64,000 nt of DNA from an uncultured Paracoccaceae bacterium (GCA_934500835.1 CAKSTR010000002.1:403224-467223), one strand, 5' to 3'; shown: positions 46,116 to 58,856, counted from the stretch's first letter. Notes: generated by a model not told the origin, from the sequence alone. Numbers and translations are program-made.

Positions 46116-48968
46116 ATGGCTGAGCAGAAGTTCATCGAAGTGCGCGGTGCGCGCGAACACAATCTGAAGAACATCGATCTGGACATTCCGCGCGACCAGC
46201 TGGTGGTGATCACCGGCCTGTCCGGGTCGGGCAAGTCATCTCTGGCGTTCGACACCATCTATGCCGAGGGCCAGCGCCGCTATGTCGAATCGCTTTCGGC
46301 CTATGCGCGTCAGTTCCTTGACATGATGGGCAAGCCGGACGTCGATCATATCTCGGGCCTCAGCCCCGCGATTTCCATCGAGCAGAAGACCACCTCGAAG
46401 AACCCGCGCTCGACCGTCGGTACGGTGACCGAGATCTACGACTACCTGCGGCTGCTGTTCGCCCGCGTCGGCATCCCCTATTCCCCCGCGACCGGCCTTC
46501 CGATCACCGCGATGCAGGTGCAGGACATGGTCGACGCCGTGATGGCGATGCCCGAGGGCACCCGCGCCTATCTGCTGGCCCCGATCGTCCGGGACCGCAA
46601 AGGCGAATACAAGAAGGAGTTTCTTGAGCTCAGGAAGCAGGGCTTCCAGCGCGTCAAGGTCAACGGCACCTTCCATGAACTGGAGGAACCGCCCACGCTG
46701 GACAAGAAGTTCCGCCACAACATCGACGTCGTCGTCGACCGGATCGTGGTGCGCGGCGACATCCAGACCCGTCTCGCGGATTCCTTCCGCACCGCGCTGA
46801 ACCTGGCCGACGGCATCGCGGTGATCGAGATGGCCGATGAAGCGGCGCAGCGCATCACCTATTCCGAGAAATTCGCCTGTCCGGTCTCGGGCTTCACCAT
46901 CGCCGAGATCGAGCCGCGGCTGTTCTCCTTCAACGCGCCCTTCGGCGCCTGTCCTTCCTGCGACGGGTTGGGGGTGGAGCTGTTCTTCGACGAGCGTCTG
47001 ATCGTGCCGGATCAGGGGCTGTCGATCCCGCAAGGCGCGCTGGCCCCCTGGGCCAAGTCGAAATCGCCCTACCTGACCCAGACCGTGGATGCGCTGGCCC
47101 GGCATTACGGCTTCGACAAGAAGGTCAAATGGCGCGACCTTTCGGATGATGTGAAGTCACTTTTCCTTTATGGATCAAAGGGTCAAGAGATAGACTTCGC
47201 CTATGACGAAGGCGGCCGCAGCTACAAGGTCCGCCGCGTCTTCGAAGGCATCATCCCCAATATGGAGCGCCGCTACCGCGAGACCGACTCGGCCTGGAGC
47301 CGCGAGGATATGGAGCGGTTCCAGGGCCACCGCGACTGCCATGTCTGCGGCGGCTTCCGCCTGAAGCCCGAGGCCCTGGCCGTCAGGATCGACGGGCTGC
47401 ATATCGGGCAGGTGGTGCGCATGTCGATCCGCGAGGCGCATGCCTGGGTCGGCACCGTCCCCGCCGCGCTGACCGGCCAGCAGAACGAAATCGCCCGCGC
47501 CATCCTGAAGGAAATCCGAGAACGCCTTGGATTCCTTGTGAATGTCGGCCTCGACTACCTGACGATGAGCCGCAATGCAGGCACGCTTTCGGGCGGGGAA
47601 AGCCAGCGGATCCGGTTGGCCAGCCAGATCGGATCGGGCCTGACCGGCGTCCTCTATGTGCTGGACGAACCCAGCATCGGGCTGCATCAGCGCGACAACG
47701 ACCGCCTCCTGACCACGCTGAAGAACCTGCGGGATCAGGGCAATACCGTGCTGGTGGTGGAACATGACGAGGATGCGATCCGCGAGGCGGATTATGTCTT
47801 CGACATCGGCCCCGGCGCAGGTGTGCATGGCGGCCAGATCATCGCGCGCGGGACGCCGGCCGATGTTGCGGCCGATCCGGCCAGCCTGACCGGGCAATAT
47901 CTCTCCGGCACGAGAGAGATCAACGTGCCAAAGCACCGCCGCGATGGCAGCGGGAAAAAGCTTACCGTTGTAAAGGCTTCCGGCAACAACCTGAAGGATG
48001 TGACGGCCGAGTTTCCCTTGGGCAAATTCGTCTGCGTGACCGGGGTTTCCGGTGGCGGCAAGTCGACACTGACGATCGAGACGCTGTTCAAGACCGCCGC
48101 GATGCGGCTGAACGGCGCGCATGAGACACCCGCGCCCTGCGAGACGATCAAGGGGTTCGAGCATCTCGACAAGGTCATCGACATCGATCAGCGCCCCATC
48201 GGCCGCACTCCGCGTTCCAATCCGGCCACTTACACCGGGGCCTTCACCCATATCCGGGACTGGTTCGCCGGCCTGCCGGAAGCCAAGGCGCGCGGCTACG
48301 GGCCGGGGCGGTTCAGCTTCAACGTCAAGGGCGGTCGCTGCGAGGCTTGCCAGGGCGATGGCGTCATCAAGATCGAAATGCACTTCCTGCCGGATGTCTA
48401 TGTGACCTGCGAAACCTGCAAGGGCCACCGCTATAACCGCGAGACGCTGGAGATCAGGTTCAAGAACAAAAGCATAGCTGACGTTCTTGATATGACATGC
48501 GAAGATGCGCGCGACTTCTTCTCGGCCGTGCCAAGCATCCGCGAGAAAATGGATGCGCTTTGCGAGGTCGGCCTTGGCTATATCAAGGTCGGCCAGCAGG
48601 CGACCACGCTTTCCGGCGGCGAGGCGCAGCGCGTGAAACTCTCCAAGGAGCTGTCCCGCCGCGCCACGGGCCGCACCCTCTACATCCTTGACGAGCCAAC
48701 CACGGGCCTGCACTTCGAAGACGTGAGGAAACTTCTGGAAGTGCTTCATTCCCTTGTCGATCAGGGGAACACCGTCGTGGTGATCGAACACAATCTGGAT
48801 GTCATCAAGACCGCCGACTGGATCATCGACATCGGGCCCGAGGGGGGGGATGGTGGCGGACGGATCGTCGCGACCGGCACGCCGGAGGCGATTGCCAAGA
48901 TCGAGACCAGCCACACCGGCCGGTACCTGAAAGACATGCTGAAGCCCAAGCGCGTCGCCGCAGAGTAA
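46116..48968 (+). CDS. uvrA: excinuclease ABC subunit A
   Basis: 950 residues from ATG 46116; the open frame further upstream overlaps the MFS gene. Two ABC modules: Walker [10 protein letters not shown] and GVSGGGKST, signatures [16 protein letters not shown] and [15 protein letters not shown]. Zinc fingers are visible ([33 protein letters not shown]). It scans DNA for lesions in nucleotide excision repair. Confidence 0.98.
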   Translation: MAEQKFIEVRGAREHNLKNIDLDIPRDQLVVITGLSGSGKSSLAFDTIYAEGQRRYVESLSAYARQFLDMMGKPDVDHISGLSPAISIEQKTTSKNPRSTVGTVTEIYDYLRLLFARVGIPYSPATGLPITAMQVQDMVDAVMAMPEGTRAYLLAPIVRDRKGEYKKEFLELRKQGFQRVKVNGTFHELEEPPTLDKKFRHNIDVVVDRIVVRGDIQTRLADSFRTALNLADGIAVIEMADEAAQRITYSEKFACPVSGFTIAEIEPRLFSFNAPFGACPSCDGLGVELFFDERLIVPDQGLSIPQGALAPWAKSKSPYLTQTVDALARHYGFDKKVKWRDLSDDVKSLFLYGSKGQEIDFAYDEGGRSYKVRRVFEGIIPNMERRYRETDSAWSREDMERFQGHRDCHVCGGFRLKPEALAVRIDGLHIGQVVRMSIREAHAWVGTVPAALTGQQNEIARAILKEIRERLGFLVNVGLDYLTMSRNAGTLSGGESQRIRLASQIGSGLTGVLYVLDEPSIGLHQRDNDRLLTTLKNLRDQGNTVLVVEHDEDAIREADYVFDIGPGAGVHGGQIIARGTPADVAADPASLTGQYLSGTREINVPKHRRDGSGKKLTVVKASGNNLKDVTAEFPLGKFVCVTGVSGGGKSTLTIETLFKTAAMRLNGAHETPAPCETIKGFEHLDKVIDIDQRPIGRTPRSNPATYTGAFTHIRDWFAGLPEAKARGYGPGRFSFNVKGGRCEACQGDGVIKIEMHFLPDVYVTCETCKGHRYNRETLEIRFKNKSIADVLDMTCEDARDFFSAVPSIREKMDALCEVGLGYIKVGQQATTLSGGEAQRVKLSKELSRRATGRTLYILDEPTTGLHFEDVRKLLEVLHSLVDQGNTVVVIEHNLDVIKTADWIIDIGPEGGDGGGRIVATGTPEAIAKIETSHTGRYLKDMLKPKRVAAE

Positions 48969-48995
48969 AAGGCCGCCCCGAAAGGACGGCCTTCG
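48967..48995 (+). terminator. terminator after uvrA
   Basis: AAAAGGCCG and CGGCCTT form a stem around CCCCGAAAGGA (with two more G-C pairs), directly at the stop codon. The A-run on the left also suits the convergent typA gene. Confidence 0.7.
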
Positions 48996-49051
48996 CATTT
49001 CATCTTGGCGGAAATATCCCGGGGTCCGGGGCGGCGCCCCGGCCGCCGGCC

Positions 49052-50869
<1,818 letters not shown>

Positions 50870-51046
50870 GGGGGCTTTCGCTGCGATCTTGGGTTGGCCG
50901 CGGCCTTACAGGCTTTTCCGCGGCATGACCAGAGGGCCAGCGCCATACGCTACGGTATGGCACCTTGTTGGCGTGGGGCCGCGGGCCGCTTGACCCGGCC
51001 TGGCGTGGGGAATAGGCCGGCGGTCTTTCACAATGCGGAGGGTGCC

Positions 51047-51589
51047 ATGACGGGAATTGCTTCGGGCGAGGTCTTCATCGCAACCAGCCTTGACGGCTTT
51101 ATCGCCCGGGAGGATGGCGATATCCGGTGGCTGGTTGACCTGCCGGTGCCCAAGGATGAGGATTTCGGCTATGCCGCTTTCATGGACGGTATCGGCGCGC
51201 TGGTGATGGGTCGGCAAAGCTTTGAAAAGGCCCTGACCTTTCCGGAATGGATCTATCAGGTGCCGGTCGTGGTGATGAGCCGGAGCCCCGAGGCGGTGCA
51301 GGTGCCGGCGCATCTGCGGGGCAGGGTGCGGCTGACCGGCAAGGGCCCGCGTGCCCTGATGGAAGACCTGGCGGCCGAAGGCGTGACCCGGGCCTATATC
51401 GACGGCGGGCAGGTGATCCGCGCCTTTCTGGCCGAGGGGCTGATCCACCGGGTCATCCTGACGCTGATCCCTGTTCTGCTGGGGCAGGGCCGGCCGCTCT
51501 GGGGGCACGGCGCCGGCGACATACCCTTGCGTATGGTGGCGACGAGGCATTGGCCGAACGGTTTCGCACAGGTCGAATACGAAATCTGA
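51047..51589 (+). CDS. DHFR-like reductase (RibD C-terminal family)
   Basis: 180 residues from ATG 51047 with GGAGGG upstream. FIATSLDGFIAREDGDIRWL at the N-terminus, GALVMGRQSFE, and YIDGGQVIRAFL, as in the DHFR/RibD_C fold. Substrate uncertain: many of these act on pterins or riboflavin precursors. Confidence 0.88.
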   Translation: MTGIASGEVFIATSLDGFIAREDGDIRWLVDLPVPKDEDFGYAAFMDGIGALVMGRQSFEKALTFPEWIYQVPVVVMSRSPEAVQVPAHLRGRVRLTGKGPRALMEDLAAEGVTRAYIDGGQVIRAFLAEGLIHRVILTLIPVLLGQGRPLWGHGAGDIPLRMVATRHWPNGFAQVEYEI

Positions 51590-51602
51590 AACGCAAACGA
51601 AG

Positions 51603-51628
51603 CGGGCCGGAGGTTTCCCTCCGGCCCG
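51603..51628. terminator. terminator between convergent genes
   Basis: CGGGCCGGAGG-tttc-CCTCCGGCCCG, an 11-bp stem between the DHFR-like gene and icd. Confidence 0.65.
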
Positions 51629-51649
51629 GTTCGATACGTCGGCCGATGC

Positions 51650-52864
51650 TCAGACCGCCAGCGCCTTCTTCAGATACTCATCGACCTTTTCCAGATAACC
51701 CATGGTGGTCAGCCATTTCTGGTCCGGTCCGACCAGCAGCGCCAGATCCTTGGTCATGAACCCGTCCTCGACGGTCTGGACCGTCACCCGCTCCAGCGTC
51801 TCGGCGAAGTTCATCAGGGCTGCGTTGTTGTCCAGCTTGGCGCGGTGCTTCAGCCCGCCGGTCCAGGCGTAGATCGAGGCGATGGAGTTGGTGCTGGTCT
51901 CCTTGCCCTTCTGATGCTCGCGGTAGTGGCGGGTCACGGTGCCATGCGCGGCCTCGGCCTCGACGATCTTGCCATCGGGCGTCATCAGGACGCTGGTCAT
52001 CAGGCCAAGCGAGCCGAAGCCTTGCGCCACGATGTCGGACTGCACGTCGCCGTCATAGTTCTTGCAGGCCCAGACATAGCCGCCCGACCATTTCAGCGCG
52101 CTTGCCACCATGTCGTCGATCAGCCGGTGCTCATAGGTCAGGCCCTTGGCCTTGAACTGCTCGGCGAATTCGGCGTCGAAGACTTCCTGGAAGATGTCCT
52201 TGAAGCGTCCGTCATAGGCCTTGAGGATGGTGTTCTTGGTGGAAAGATACACCGGCACATTGCGCACAAGGCCATAGTTCAGCGAGGCGCGGGCAAAGTC
52301 GTAGATCGACTGATCAAGGTTGTACATGCCCATCGCCACGCCCGAGGCCGGGGCGTCGAACACGTCCTTCTCGATCACCGTGCCGTCCTCGCCGACGAAT
52401 TTCATCGTCAGCTTGCCCTTGCCGGGGAAGCGGAAGTCGGTGGCGCGATACTGGTCGCCAAAGGCGTGGCGGCCGACGACGATCGGCTTGGTCCAGTGCG
52501 GCACCAGACGCGGCACGTTCTTGCAGATGATCGGCTCGCGGAAGATCACGCCGCCCAGGATGTTGCGGATGGTGCCGTTGGGCGATTTCCACATCTGCTT
52601 CAGGCCGAATTCCTCGACCCGCTGCTCATCGGGGGTGATCGTCGCGCATTTCACCGCAACGCCGACTTCCTTGGTCTTGTTGGCCGCGTCGATGGTGATC
52701 TGGTCATTGGTGCGGTCGCGCTCTTCGATGCCGAGATCGTAGTAAAGCAGATCCACGTCCAGATAGGGCAGGATCAGCTTCTTCTTGATGAAATCCCAGA
52801 TGATCCGGGTCATCTCGTCGCCGTCCATCTCGACGATGGGGTTGGCCACCTTGATCTTGGTCAT
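51650..52864 (-). CDS. icd: NADP-dependent isocitrate dehydrogenase
   Basis: 404 residues from ATG 52864 (AAAGGCGG upstream), the eukaryote-like homodimeric type. [19 protein letters not shown] at the N-terminus, [12 protein letters not shown], and [14 protein letters not shown] near the C-terminus. A TCA-cycle enzyme producing 2-oxoglutarate and NADPH. Confidence 0.97.
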   Translation of the reverse strand: MTKIKVANPIVEMDGDEMTRIIWDFIKKKLILPYLDVDLLYYDLGIEERDRTNDQITIDAANKTKEVGVAVKCATITPDEQRVEEFGLKQMWKSPNGTIRNILGGVIFREPIICKNVPRLVPHWTKPIVVGRHAFGDQYRATDFRFPGKGKLTMKFVGEDGTVIEKDVFDAPASGVAMGMYNLDQSIYDFARASLNYGLVRNVPVYLSTKNTILKAYDGRFKDIFQEVFDAEFAEQFKAKGLTYEHRLIDDMVASALKWSGGYVWACKNYDGDVQSDIVAQGFGSLGLMTSVLMTPDGKIVEAEAAHGTVTRHYREHQKGKETSTNSIASIYAWTGGLKHRAKLDNNAALMNFAETLERVTVQTVEDGFMTKDLALLVGPDQKWLTTMGYLEKVDEYLKKALAV

Positions 52865-52954
52865 GTGTCCGCCTTTCGGTTCTGGCCTTCGGGGGCTGGT
52901 CGGGTTCTGGATTCGATGGGGCGGTTCTAGCGGAAACCGGGGCGCGAATAAAGG

Positions 52955-52974
52955 TGGTATGCAATGGCATACCA
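52955..52974. promoter_or_regulatory. 20-bp palindrome upstream of icd
   Basis: TGGTATGC-AATG-GCATACCA, a perfect 8-bp inverted repeat about 90 bp upstream of the icd start. Its TGGTATNC...ACCA form recalls GntR/FCD-type operators. No GntR gene is nearby. Confidence 0.5.
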
Positions 52975-52993
52975 AAATGTCACGACTCCGGCG

Positions 52994-53317
52994 TCAGTTC
53001 GAATATTCCTGGATCTCGACGTCTGGCAGGGTGGCAACGCCGTTGCCGCCGGAGGGCAGAACATAGCCCACCACCGTCATGTCGCCGCCGATCTGCTTTT
53101 CGATCTGGACGATCACCACCTCGGTTCTTTTGCCGTTCTCATCGGTCAGCCAGGCCCGCGCGGGCAGGCCTGCGGTCGCCACCACCGCGGACTGGCCGGG
53201 GCCGGTCGAAAACACCGCCTGACACCGGTTCACATCGTCCTGGGTCGCCGCGCGATCTTCGATTGCGGCGACAGCGCGCCAATCGGCGATGTCGAAGGGA
53301 GGGAAGCAGGGTTCCAT
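52994..53317 (-). CDS. 107-aa protein, last gene of leftward operon
   Basis: ATG 53317 with AGGAGG five bases before it. Acidic; mixed alpha/beta. It begins 1 nt beyond the HD gene stop. No family recognised. Confidence 0.7.
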   Translation of the reverse strand: MEPCFPPFDIADWRAVAAIEDRAATQDDVNRCQAVFSTGPGQSAVVATAGLPARAWLTDENGKRTEVVIVQIEKQIGGDMTVVGYVLPSGGNGVATLPDVEIQEYSN

Positions 53318-53318
53318 C

Positions 53319-53921
53319 TCACCCTCCTGAATGTGCAGCAAACCAGGTTGCGGCCCTGGCCTTCACCCAGTCCCAAAGCCGCGGCGCGCCGCGGGCGATC
53401 TTCACGCCCACACGGGATTCCAGTTGATCGAAGGTGACGTTGTATTCCGCCCATGTGCCCCCGCCGCAGGCAAGGTTCTGCATCACCGGCTGCACCCGGT
53501 CGAGGCTTTTGGCGAAAACCGCGTCCGGGGTCCGGGCTGCCTCGAATTCGTCCCAGAGGGCGCGGAAACCATCGCGCAGGTCGGTGGGCAGCAGGCCGAA
53601 GATGCGGTCGGCGGCGCGTTGTTCGGCGGCAACCGTCTCGGTGCTGGCATGGGCGGCGCCATTGGCCGAATGGATCGGCACATCGCCGGTGTCGATCTCC
53701 ACCAGATCATGCAGGATCAGCATGCGGACCACCCGGTCGATGGACACATCCGGGGGCGCATGGTCGGCCAGAACCAGCGCGTAAAGCGCCAGATGCCAGG
53801 AATGCTCGCCCGAGTTTTCCCGCCGCGACCCATCGCAAAGCGTGGTGGCCCGCAGCACCGATTTCAGCCGGTCCGCCTCGTTCAGGAAGGCGAATTGCGC
53901 GTCGAGACGGGACGCTTCCAT
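53319..53921 (-). CDS. HD-domain phosphohydrolase, YfbR-like
   Basis: 200 residues with the HD_3 pattern: ENSGEHSWHLALYA, ILHDLVEIDTGDVP (HD pair) and a C-terminal Asp in KSLDRVQPV. Related enzymes are 5'-deoxynucleotidases acting on dNMPs. Third gene of a four-gene operon. Confidence 0.88.
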   Translation of the reverse strand: MEASRLDAQFAFLNEADRLKSVLRATTLCDGSRRENSGEHSWHLALYALVLADHAPPDVSIDRVVRMLILHDLVEIDTGDVPIHSANGAAHASTETVAAEQRAADRIFGLLPTDLRDGFRALWDEFEAARTPDAVFAKSLDRVQPVMQNLACGGGTWAEYNVTFDQLESRVGVKIARGAPRLWDWVKARAATWFAAHSGG

Positions 53922-53922
53922 C

Positions 53923-54186
53923 TTAGTGCCCGGCGCTCAGATCCCGGGGCGCATCGGGGGCCTTGCCGCCATCGCGCCTGGCCTTCAGTGCCTTGTCCAG
54001 AAAGTCGCGCCCGCGCCGTTCGGCCAGACGGATGCGTATGGAGGTCATGTAAGCCTCTTGCAGCGTCGGCGAGGCGGCGCCGAGAACGCGGCTGACCTGC
54101 TCGTAGAAAGCGTCATCTCCCAGCTCCGCCTGGCTGTCGAGAACGTCGCGCGCCAGCTCGTCGGCAAGATCCTGGATGAAGGACAT
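53923..54186 (-). CDS. 87-aa protein of unknown function
   Basis: ATG 54186 overlaps the hydrolase stop as TGATG and the gene ends 1 nt before the HD gene. Helical, with a basic C-terminal half (RIRLAERRGRDFLDKALKAR). Conserved placement suggests it is real; function unknown. Confidence 0.75.
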   Translation of the reverse strand: MSFIQDLADELARDVLDSQAELGDDAFYEQVSRVLGAASPTLQEAYMTSIRIRLAERRGRDFLDKALKARRDGGKAPDAPRDLSAGH

Positions 54187-54845
54187 CAGCGCGTGCCTTC
54201 GCCCATACGCCGGCGTACGTAGTCGCTGACGGTCTGGATCATCGGCTGCATATGGGCCTCTTCCTCCTTGAAGAAGTGGTCGGCCCCCTCGATCTCGGTA
54301 TGGGTGATGGTGATGCCCTTCTGCTCGTGCAGTTTGCCGACCAGAGTCTTGGTGTCTTTCGGCGGCGCCACCTTGTCGGCGGTGCCGTTGATGATCAGAC
54401 CCGAGGAGGGGCAGGGCGCGAGGAAGCTGAAGTCATAGATGTTCGCCGGGGGCGAGACCGAGACGAATCCGGTGATCTCGGGGCGGCGCATCAGAAGCTG
54501 CATGCCGATCCAGGCCCCGAAGGAGAAGCCTGCGACCCAGCAATGCTTGGCGTTCTGGTTCATCGACTGCAGGTAATCCAGCGCCGATGCCGCATCCGAC
54601 AATTCGCCGATGCCCTGATCATATTCGCCCTGCGACCTTCCGACACCGCGGAAGTTGAACCGCAGCACGGTAAAGCCAAGGTTGTAGAAGGCGTAATGCA
54701 GGTTATAGACGACCTTGTTGTTCATCGTGCCGCCATAGGCGGGATGGGGGTGCAGCACGATGGCGATGGGGGCGTCCCGATCCTTTTGCGGATGGTAGCG
54801 GCCTTCGAGACGGCCGTCGGGGCCGGCAAAGATGACTTCTGGCAT
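54186..54845 (-). CDS. alpha/beta hydrolase
   Basis: 219 residues from ATG 54845 (GAGG upstream). HPHPAYGGTMNNKV near the N-terminus, nucleophile elbow GFSFGAWIG, and GADHFF with the catalytic histidine. A cytoplasmic hydrolase of unknown substrate, first gene of the operon. Divergent from iscR. Confidence 0.9.
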   Translation of the reverse strand: MPEVIFAGPDGRLEGRYHPQKDRDAPIAIVLHPHPAYGGTMNNKVVYNLHYAFYNLGFTVLRFNFRGVGRSQGEYDQGIGELSDAASALDYLQSMNQNAKHCWVAGFSFGAWIGMQLLMRRPEITGFVSVSPPANIYDFSFLAPCPSSGLIINGTADKVAPPKDTKTLVGKLHEQKGITITHTEIEGADHFFKEEEAHMQPMIQTVSDYVRRRMGEGTR

Positions 54846-54902
54846 GGGCCTCGTCTCATGTTTCCTGGCAGGTCGCGATTCTTGACGGTTTCGCCCGGCC
54901 AA

Positions 54903-54919
54903 TTTAGAATGGTTCCAAA
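54903..54919 (+). promoter_or_regulatory. Irr-type iron control box upstream of iscR
   Basis: TTTAGAA-TGG-TTCCAAA matches the Irr/ICE pattern TTTAGAA-N3-TTCTAAA except for one base, 100 bp upstream of iscR. Irr represses or activates iron genes in alphaproteobacteria; iron control of suf operons by Irr is known in the group. Confidence 0.7.
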
Positions 54920-55019
54920 CTCCGTCTGCGGGGTTCGGGGTCGGCATTCGAGGTAATGGCCGGAGGGTCCGGCGTCAATGTGTTTGCGCCCATACGGGGG
55001 CGAAGGGTGGGGGCAGGGG

Positions 55020-55493
55020 ATGAAGCTTTCGACAAAAGGCCGCTATGCGATGGTCGCGCTGGCCGATCTGGCGCTGGCCGAGGCGAAGTCCGGCGGCGAC
55101 GATCTGGTGTCCCTGGCGGCGATCTCGAAACGGCAGGACATCTCGCTGCCCTATCTGGAACAGTTGTTCGTCAAGATGCGCCGGGCCGGTCTGGTCGATG
55201 CGGTGCGCGGTCCGGGCGGCGGCTACAAGCTGGCCCGCAGCCCCGACAGCATCCGCGTCAGCGAGGTGATGGAGGCGGTCGAGGAGACCGTGGACGCCAT
55301 GCATTCCGGGGCAGGGGCCACGGGCGGCGTGTCGGGGTCGCGGGCGCAGAGCCTGACCAACCGGCTGTGGGAGGGGCTGTCGGCCAATGTCTATGTCTTC
55401 CTGCATCAGGTGCGGCTGTCCGATGTGGTGAAGAACGACCTGACGCCCTGCCCGGCGGTGCCTTCGCTGTTCCGGGTGGTGGACGAGGACTGA
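55020..55493 (+). CDS. iscR: Rrf2-family regulator IscR, atypical
   Basis: 157 residues from ATG 55020 with AGGGG before it. The Rrf2 winged helix (KLSTKGRYAMVALADLAL, ISLPYLEQLFVKMRRAGLV, VRGPGGGYKLAR) is clear. The cysteine triad that binds [2Fe-2S] in E. coli IscR is missing; the only Cys is near the end (LTPCPAVP). An IscR with unusual ligation has been described in Rhodobacter sphaeroides, so this is probably the same type. First gene of the iscR-suf operon. Confidence 0.9.
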   Translation: MKLSTKGRYAMVALADLALAEAKSGGDDLVSLAAISKRQDISLPYLEQLFVKMRRAGLVDAVRGPGGGYKLARSPDSIRVSEVMEAVEETVDAMHSGAGATGGVSGSRAQSLTNRLWEGLSANVYVFLHQVRLSDVVKNDLTPCPAVPSLFRVVDED

Positions 55494-55526
55494 GATTGCG
55501 TCTGTGGCCGGCGCCGGGGGGTTTGC

Positions 55527-56621
55527 ATGCCCGGAGCCGCGCAGGATATTTGGGCCAGGATGAAAGGTTTCGGCTTGGGCGAGCGGCTCTATCTGGACTG
55601 GAATGCGACGGCGCCGCTGCGGGATGAGGCCCGGGCGGCGATGGTCGCGGCCATGGATCTGGTCGGCAACCCGTCGTCCGTCCACGCCGAGGGGCGGGCG
55701 GCCAAGGCGCTGATGGAGAAGGCGCGCGCGCAGGTCGCGGCGGCTTTGGGCGCGGACGGGGCGGATATCGTCTTCACCTCGGGGGCGACGGAGGCGGCGG
55801 CGCTGGCCTGTGCCGGGCGCGGGCTGGCCTGTGCGGCGGTGGAGCATGACGCGGTTTCCGCGTGGTGCGATGTCTCGCTGCAGGCGGACCATACGGGGGC
55901 GGTTGGTGGCGGGCTGCCGGGGCGTATGGCGCTGCAGCTGGCAAATTCCGAGACCGGGGTGCTGCAGAGGCTGCCGCAGGGGCTGGCGGTGTCGGACCTG
56001 ACCCAGGGCTTCGGCAAGCTGCCATTGGCCTTCAACTGGCTGGGCTGCGAGATGGGGCTGGTTTCGGCGCACAAGCTGGGCGGGCCGAAGGGCATCGGTG
56101 CGCTGGTCGTGCGGCAAGGCATTGATGTGGCGTCGCAATTGCGGGGCGGCGGGCAGGAAATGGGGCGGCGCGCCGGGACCGAGAATCTGATCGGCATCGC
56201 CGGTTTCGGCGCGGCGGCCGAGGCCGCATCGCGTGATCTGGCCAACGGGATCTGGGAGGAAACCGCCCAGATTAGAAATATTCTAGAATCAGCATTGTCC
56301 GCCGGCGCGAAGGAGATTATTTCAGTCGGGATAGGCAGCGAACGGCTCCCCAATACACTGTGCCTGATCGCTCCGGCTTGGCGGGGCGAGACCCAGGTCA
56401 TGGCCATGGATCTTGCCGGTTTCGCGATCTCCGCGGGGTCGGCCTGTTCCAGCGGCAAGGTCAGGGCTTCGAAAGTGCTTCGGGCCATGGGATTCGACGA
56501 GGCGCAGGCGGCGCAGGCTGTCCGCATCTCGATCGGGCCGGGCGTCGGAAAAGAGGATGTGCTGCGGTTCGCGGAGGCGTGGACCAAGGCTTATGCGAAG
56601 GCCAGGGCCCGGGCGGCCTGA
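55527..56621 (+). CDS. cysteine desulfurase, IscS/NifS-like
   Basis: 364 residues; ATG 55527 with GGGGGG five bases upstream, and ATG 55560 as alternative. PLP lysine in [12 protein letters not shown] and catalytic Cys in [10 protein letters not shown]. Somewhat shorter than IscS (about 400). It would supply sulfur to SufBCD beside SufS, coded at the other end of the cluster. Confidence 0.9.
   Translation: MPGAAQDIWARMKGFGLGERLYLDWNATAPLRDEARAAMVAAMDLVGNPSSVHAEGRAAKALMEKARAQVAAALGADGADIVFTSGATEAAALACAGRGLACAAVEHDAVSAWCDVSLQADHTGAVGGGLPGRMALQLANSETGVLQRLPQGLAVSDLTQGFGKLPLAFNWLGCEMGLVSAHKLGGPKGIGALVVRQGIDVASQLRGGGQEMGRRAGTENLIGIAGFGAAAEAASRDLANGIWEETAQIRNILESALSAGAKEIISVGIGSERLPNTLCLIAPAWRGETQVMAMDLAGFAISAGSACSSGKVRASKVLRAMGFDEAQAAQAVRISIGPGVGKEDVLRFAEAWTKAYAKARARAA
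56271..56287 (+). promoter_or_regulatory. Irr-box-like sequence inside desulfurase gene
   Basis: ATTAGAA-ATA-TTCTAGA fits TTTAGAA-N3-TTCTAAA at all but two bases and lies in an AT-rich patch of a GC-rich gene, about 350 bp upstream of sufB. It could be an internal iron-controlled site or chance. Confidence 0.35.
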
Positions 56622-56637
56622 CGGCAGGAGGACGAAG

Positions 56638-58149
56638 ATGAACACCGAGGTGGCACAGGATGTCCGCGAGGGCGTTGACCGGGAGACCATCGAGACCGTC
56701 CAGGCCATGGCCGGGAAGTACAAATACGGTTGGGAAACCGCGATCGAGACGGAATATGCGCCGAAGGGCCTGTCCGAGGACATCGTGCGCCTGATCAGCG
56801 ACAAGAACGGCGAGCCGGAGTGGATGCTGGACTGGCGCCTGGCCGCCTTCCGCCGCTGGCAACAGATGGAAGAGCCGCGTTGGGCGATGCTCAACTATCC
56901 CGCCATCGACTATCAGGACCAGTATTACTACGCCAAGCCGAAAAGCATGGCGGTCAAGCCGAAGTCCCTGGACGAGGTGGACCCCAAGCTGCTGGCCACT
57001 TACGAGAAGCTTGGCATCCCGTTGAAAGAGCAGGCGATTCTTGCCGGCGTCGAGGCGCCGGAGGGCGAACGCAAGGTCGCCGTGGATGCGGTGTTCGATT
57101 CCGTCAGCGTGGGCACGACGTTCAAGGAAGAGTTGAAGAAAGCCGGCGTGATCTTCTGCCCGATCTCGGAGGCGATCCGCGACTATCCCGATCTGGTGAA
57201 GAAATATCTTGGCACTGTCGTGCCGCAGACGGACAACTTCTTTGCCACGCTGAACTCGGCCGTGTTCTCGGACGGGTCCTTCGTCTACATCCCCGAAGGC
57301 GTGCGCTGCCCGATGGAGCTGTCGACCTATTTCCGCATCAATGCGGAGAACACCGGACAATTCGAGCGCACCCTGATCATCGCCGACAAGAAGTCCTACG
57401 TCAGCTATCTGGAAGGCTGCACCGCGCCGAAGCGCGACACCCACCAGCTGCATGCGGCGGTGGTCGAGATCGTGGTGCTGGAGGATGCCGAGGTGAAATA
57501 CTCGACCGTCCAGAACTGGTATCCCGGCGATGAAGAGGGCCGCGGCGGCATCTACAACTTCGTCACCAAGCGCGCCGATTGCCGCGAGGCCCGTGCCAAG
57601 GTGATGTGGACCCAGGTGGAGACCGGCTCGGCGATCACCTGGAAATACCCGTCCTGCATCCTGCGGGGCGATGATTCACAGGGCGAATTCTACTCGATCG
57701 CCATCGCCAACAATGCCCAGCAGGCCGATACCGGCACCAAGATGGTGCATCTGGGCAAGCGGACGAAATCGCGGATCGTGTCGAAGGGGATCTCGGCGGG
57801 CCGGGCGCAGAACACCTATCGCGGACTGGTGTCGATGCACCCCAAGGCCAAGGACAGCCGCAACTACACCCAATGCGACAGCCTGTTGATCGGCGACAAA
57901 TGCGGTGCCCATACGGTGCCGTATATCGAGGTGCGCAACAACTCCTCGCGCGTCGAGCACGAGGCGACCACATCCAAGGTGGATGAGGATCAGCTCTTCT
58001 ACTGCCGCTCGCGCGGGATGGATGAGGAAGAGGCGGTGGCGCTGGTCGTCAACGGCTTCTGCAAGGAAGTGTTGCAGGCCCTGCCGATGGAATTCGCCAT
58101 GGAGGCGCAAAGCCTGGTGGCGATCAGCCTGGAAGGCTCCGTGGGCTGA
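56638..58149 (+). CDS. sufB: Fe-S cluster assembly protein SufB
   Basis: 503 residues from ATG 56638 with AGGAGG seven bases upstream. [44 protein letters not shown], and [20 protein letters not shown] near the end are SufB signatures. Scaffold of the SufBC2D complex. Confidence 0.97.
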   Translation: MNTEVAQDVREGVDRETIETVQAMAGKYKYGWETAIETEYAPKGLSEDIVRLISDKNGEPEWMLDWRLAAFRRWQQMEEPRWAMLNYPAIDYQDQYYYAKPKSMAVKPKSLDEVDPKLLATYEKLGIPLKEQAILAGVEAPEGERKVAVDAVFDSVSVGTTFKEELKKAGVIFCPISEAIRDYPDLVKKYLGTVVPQTDNFFATLNSAVFSDGSFVYIPEGVRCPMELSTYFRINAENTGQFERTLIIADKKSYVSYLEGCTAPKRDTHQLHAAVVEIVVLEDAEVKYSTVQNWYPGDEEGRGGIYNFVTKRADCREARAKVMWTQVETGSAITWKYPSCILRGDDSQGEFYSIAIANNAQQADTGTKMVHLGKRTKSRIVSKGISAGRAQNTYRGLVSMHPKAKDSRNYTQCDSLLIGDKCGAHTVPYIEVRNNSSRVEHEATTSKVDEDQLFYCRSRGMDEEEAVALVVNGFCKEVLQALPMEFAMEAQSLVAISLEGSVG

Positions 58150-58262
58150 GACGATGGCACGGACTGGCCGCAATCACCCTGCAAAGGCTCCAATTCAACC
58201 ATATTGGTGCCATGCGCAGGCGTATGCTGGGTTCCTGGGGTATCATCAGGGCCAATGCCGCC

Positions 58263-58790
58263 ATGTCTGCACATCACACCGAGTTTCAGGCGCGGCTGGC
58301 CCGCATCCAGGCGGGGCAGGGCTTCACCAAGGCCACGGTCTATGTGGGCATGGAGTCGGCGTTCACCTATGTGCCCTCCAACCGGCGCCGGGCCGGAATG
58401 GGGCAGGTGGCACGGAACGCAGGCTTCGCGCTGAGCTTTCCGATGACGCTTCTGGTCGGGTTTCTGAGCTATGGGCTGGAACGCTATGCCGCGTTGGTCT
58501 TTGGCGGCCTGCCCGATCCCAACGCCAATCCCGACATCGAGATGGTGCAGATCGCCGCCACGGCCTTCGGGATCGCGGTTGTCGCCACGCATCTGATGGG
58601 CTTGCGCGACCGCGGCCTGCTGATTGCCAAGATCCTGGGCGTGGCGGGCGGGATGCTGTTCTTCCACAACCTCGTGCATCTGTGGCCGTCGGTCTTCGAC
58701 CATATCTATTCGCCGATCTGGGTGGCCAAGGTGGTTTCCGAGACCGAGCCGCATTCGCTGCTGTGGCGCGGCGTCAGCTTCCGGTTCTGA
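58263..58790 (+). CDS. membrane protein of unknown function between sufB and sufC
   Basis: Start chosen at ATG 58263 (MSAHHTEFQARLARIQAG), 175 residues; ATG 58212 is possible. Three hydrophobic segments (about 55-75, 98-116, 122-145) follow a basic N-terminus with NRRRAG. Similar proteins are known to me only as hypothetical in Rhodobacterales. No link to Fe-S assembly beyond position. Confidence 0.7.
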   Translation: MSAHHTEFQARLARIQAGQGFTKATVYVGMESAFTYVPSNRRRAGMGQVARNAGFALSFPMTLLVGFLSYGLERYAALVFGGLPDPNANPDIEMVQIAATAFGIAVVATHLMGLRDRGLLIAKILGVAGGMLFFHNLVHLWPSVFDHIYSPIWVAKVVSETEPHSLLWRGVSFRF

Positions 58791-58856
58791 TCCCGGGGGC
58801 TGCGTCCCGCAGTCTTGCCATGACGCCGGCCATGCGCCCCCGTATGGAGGCGCGCG

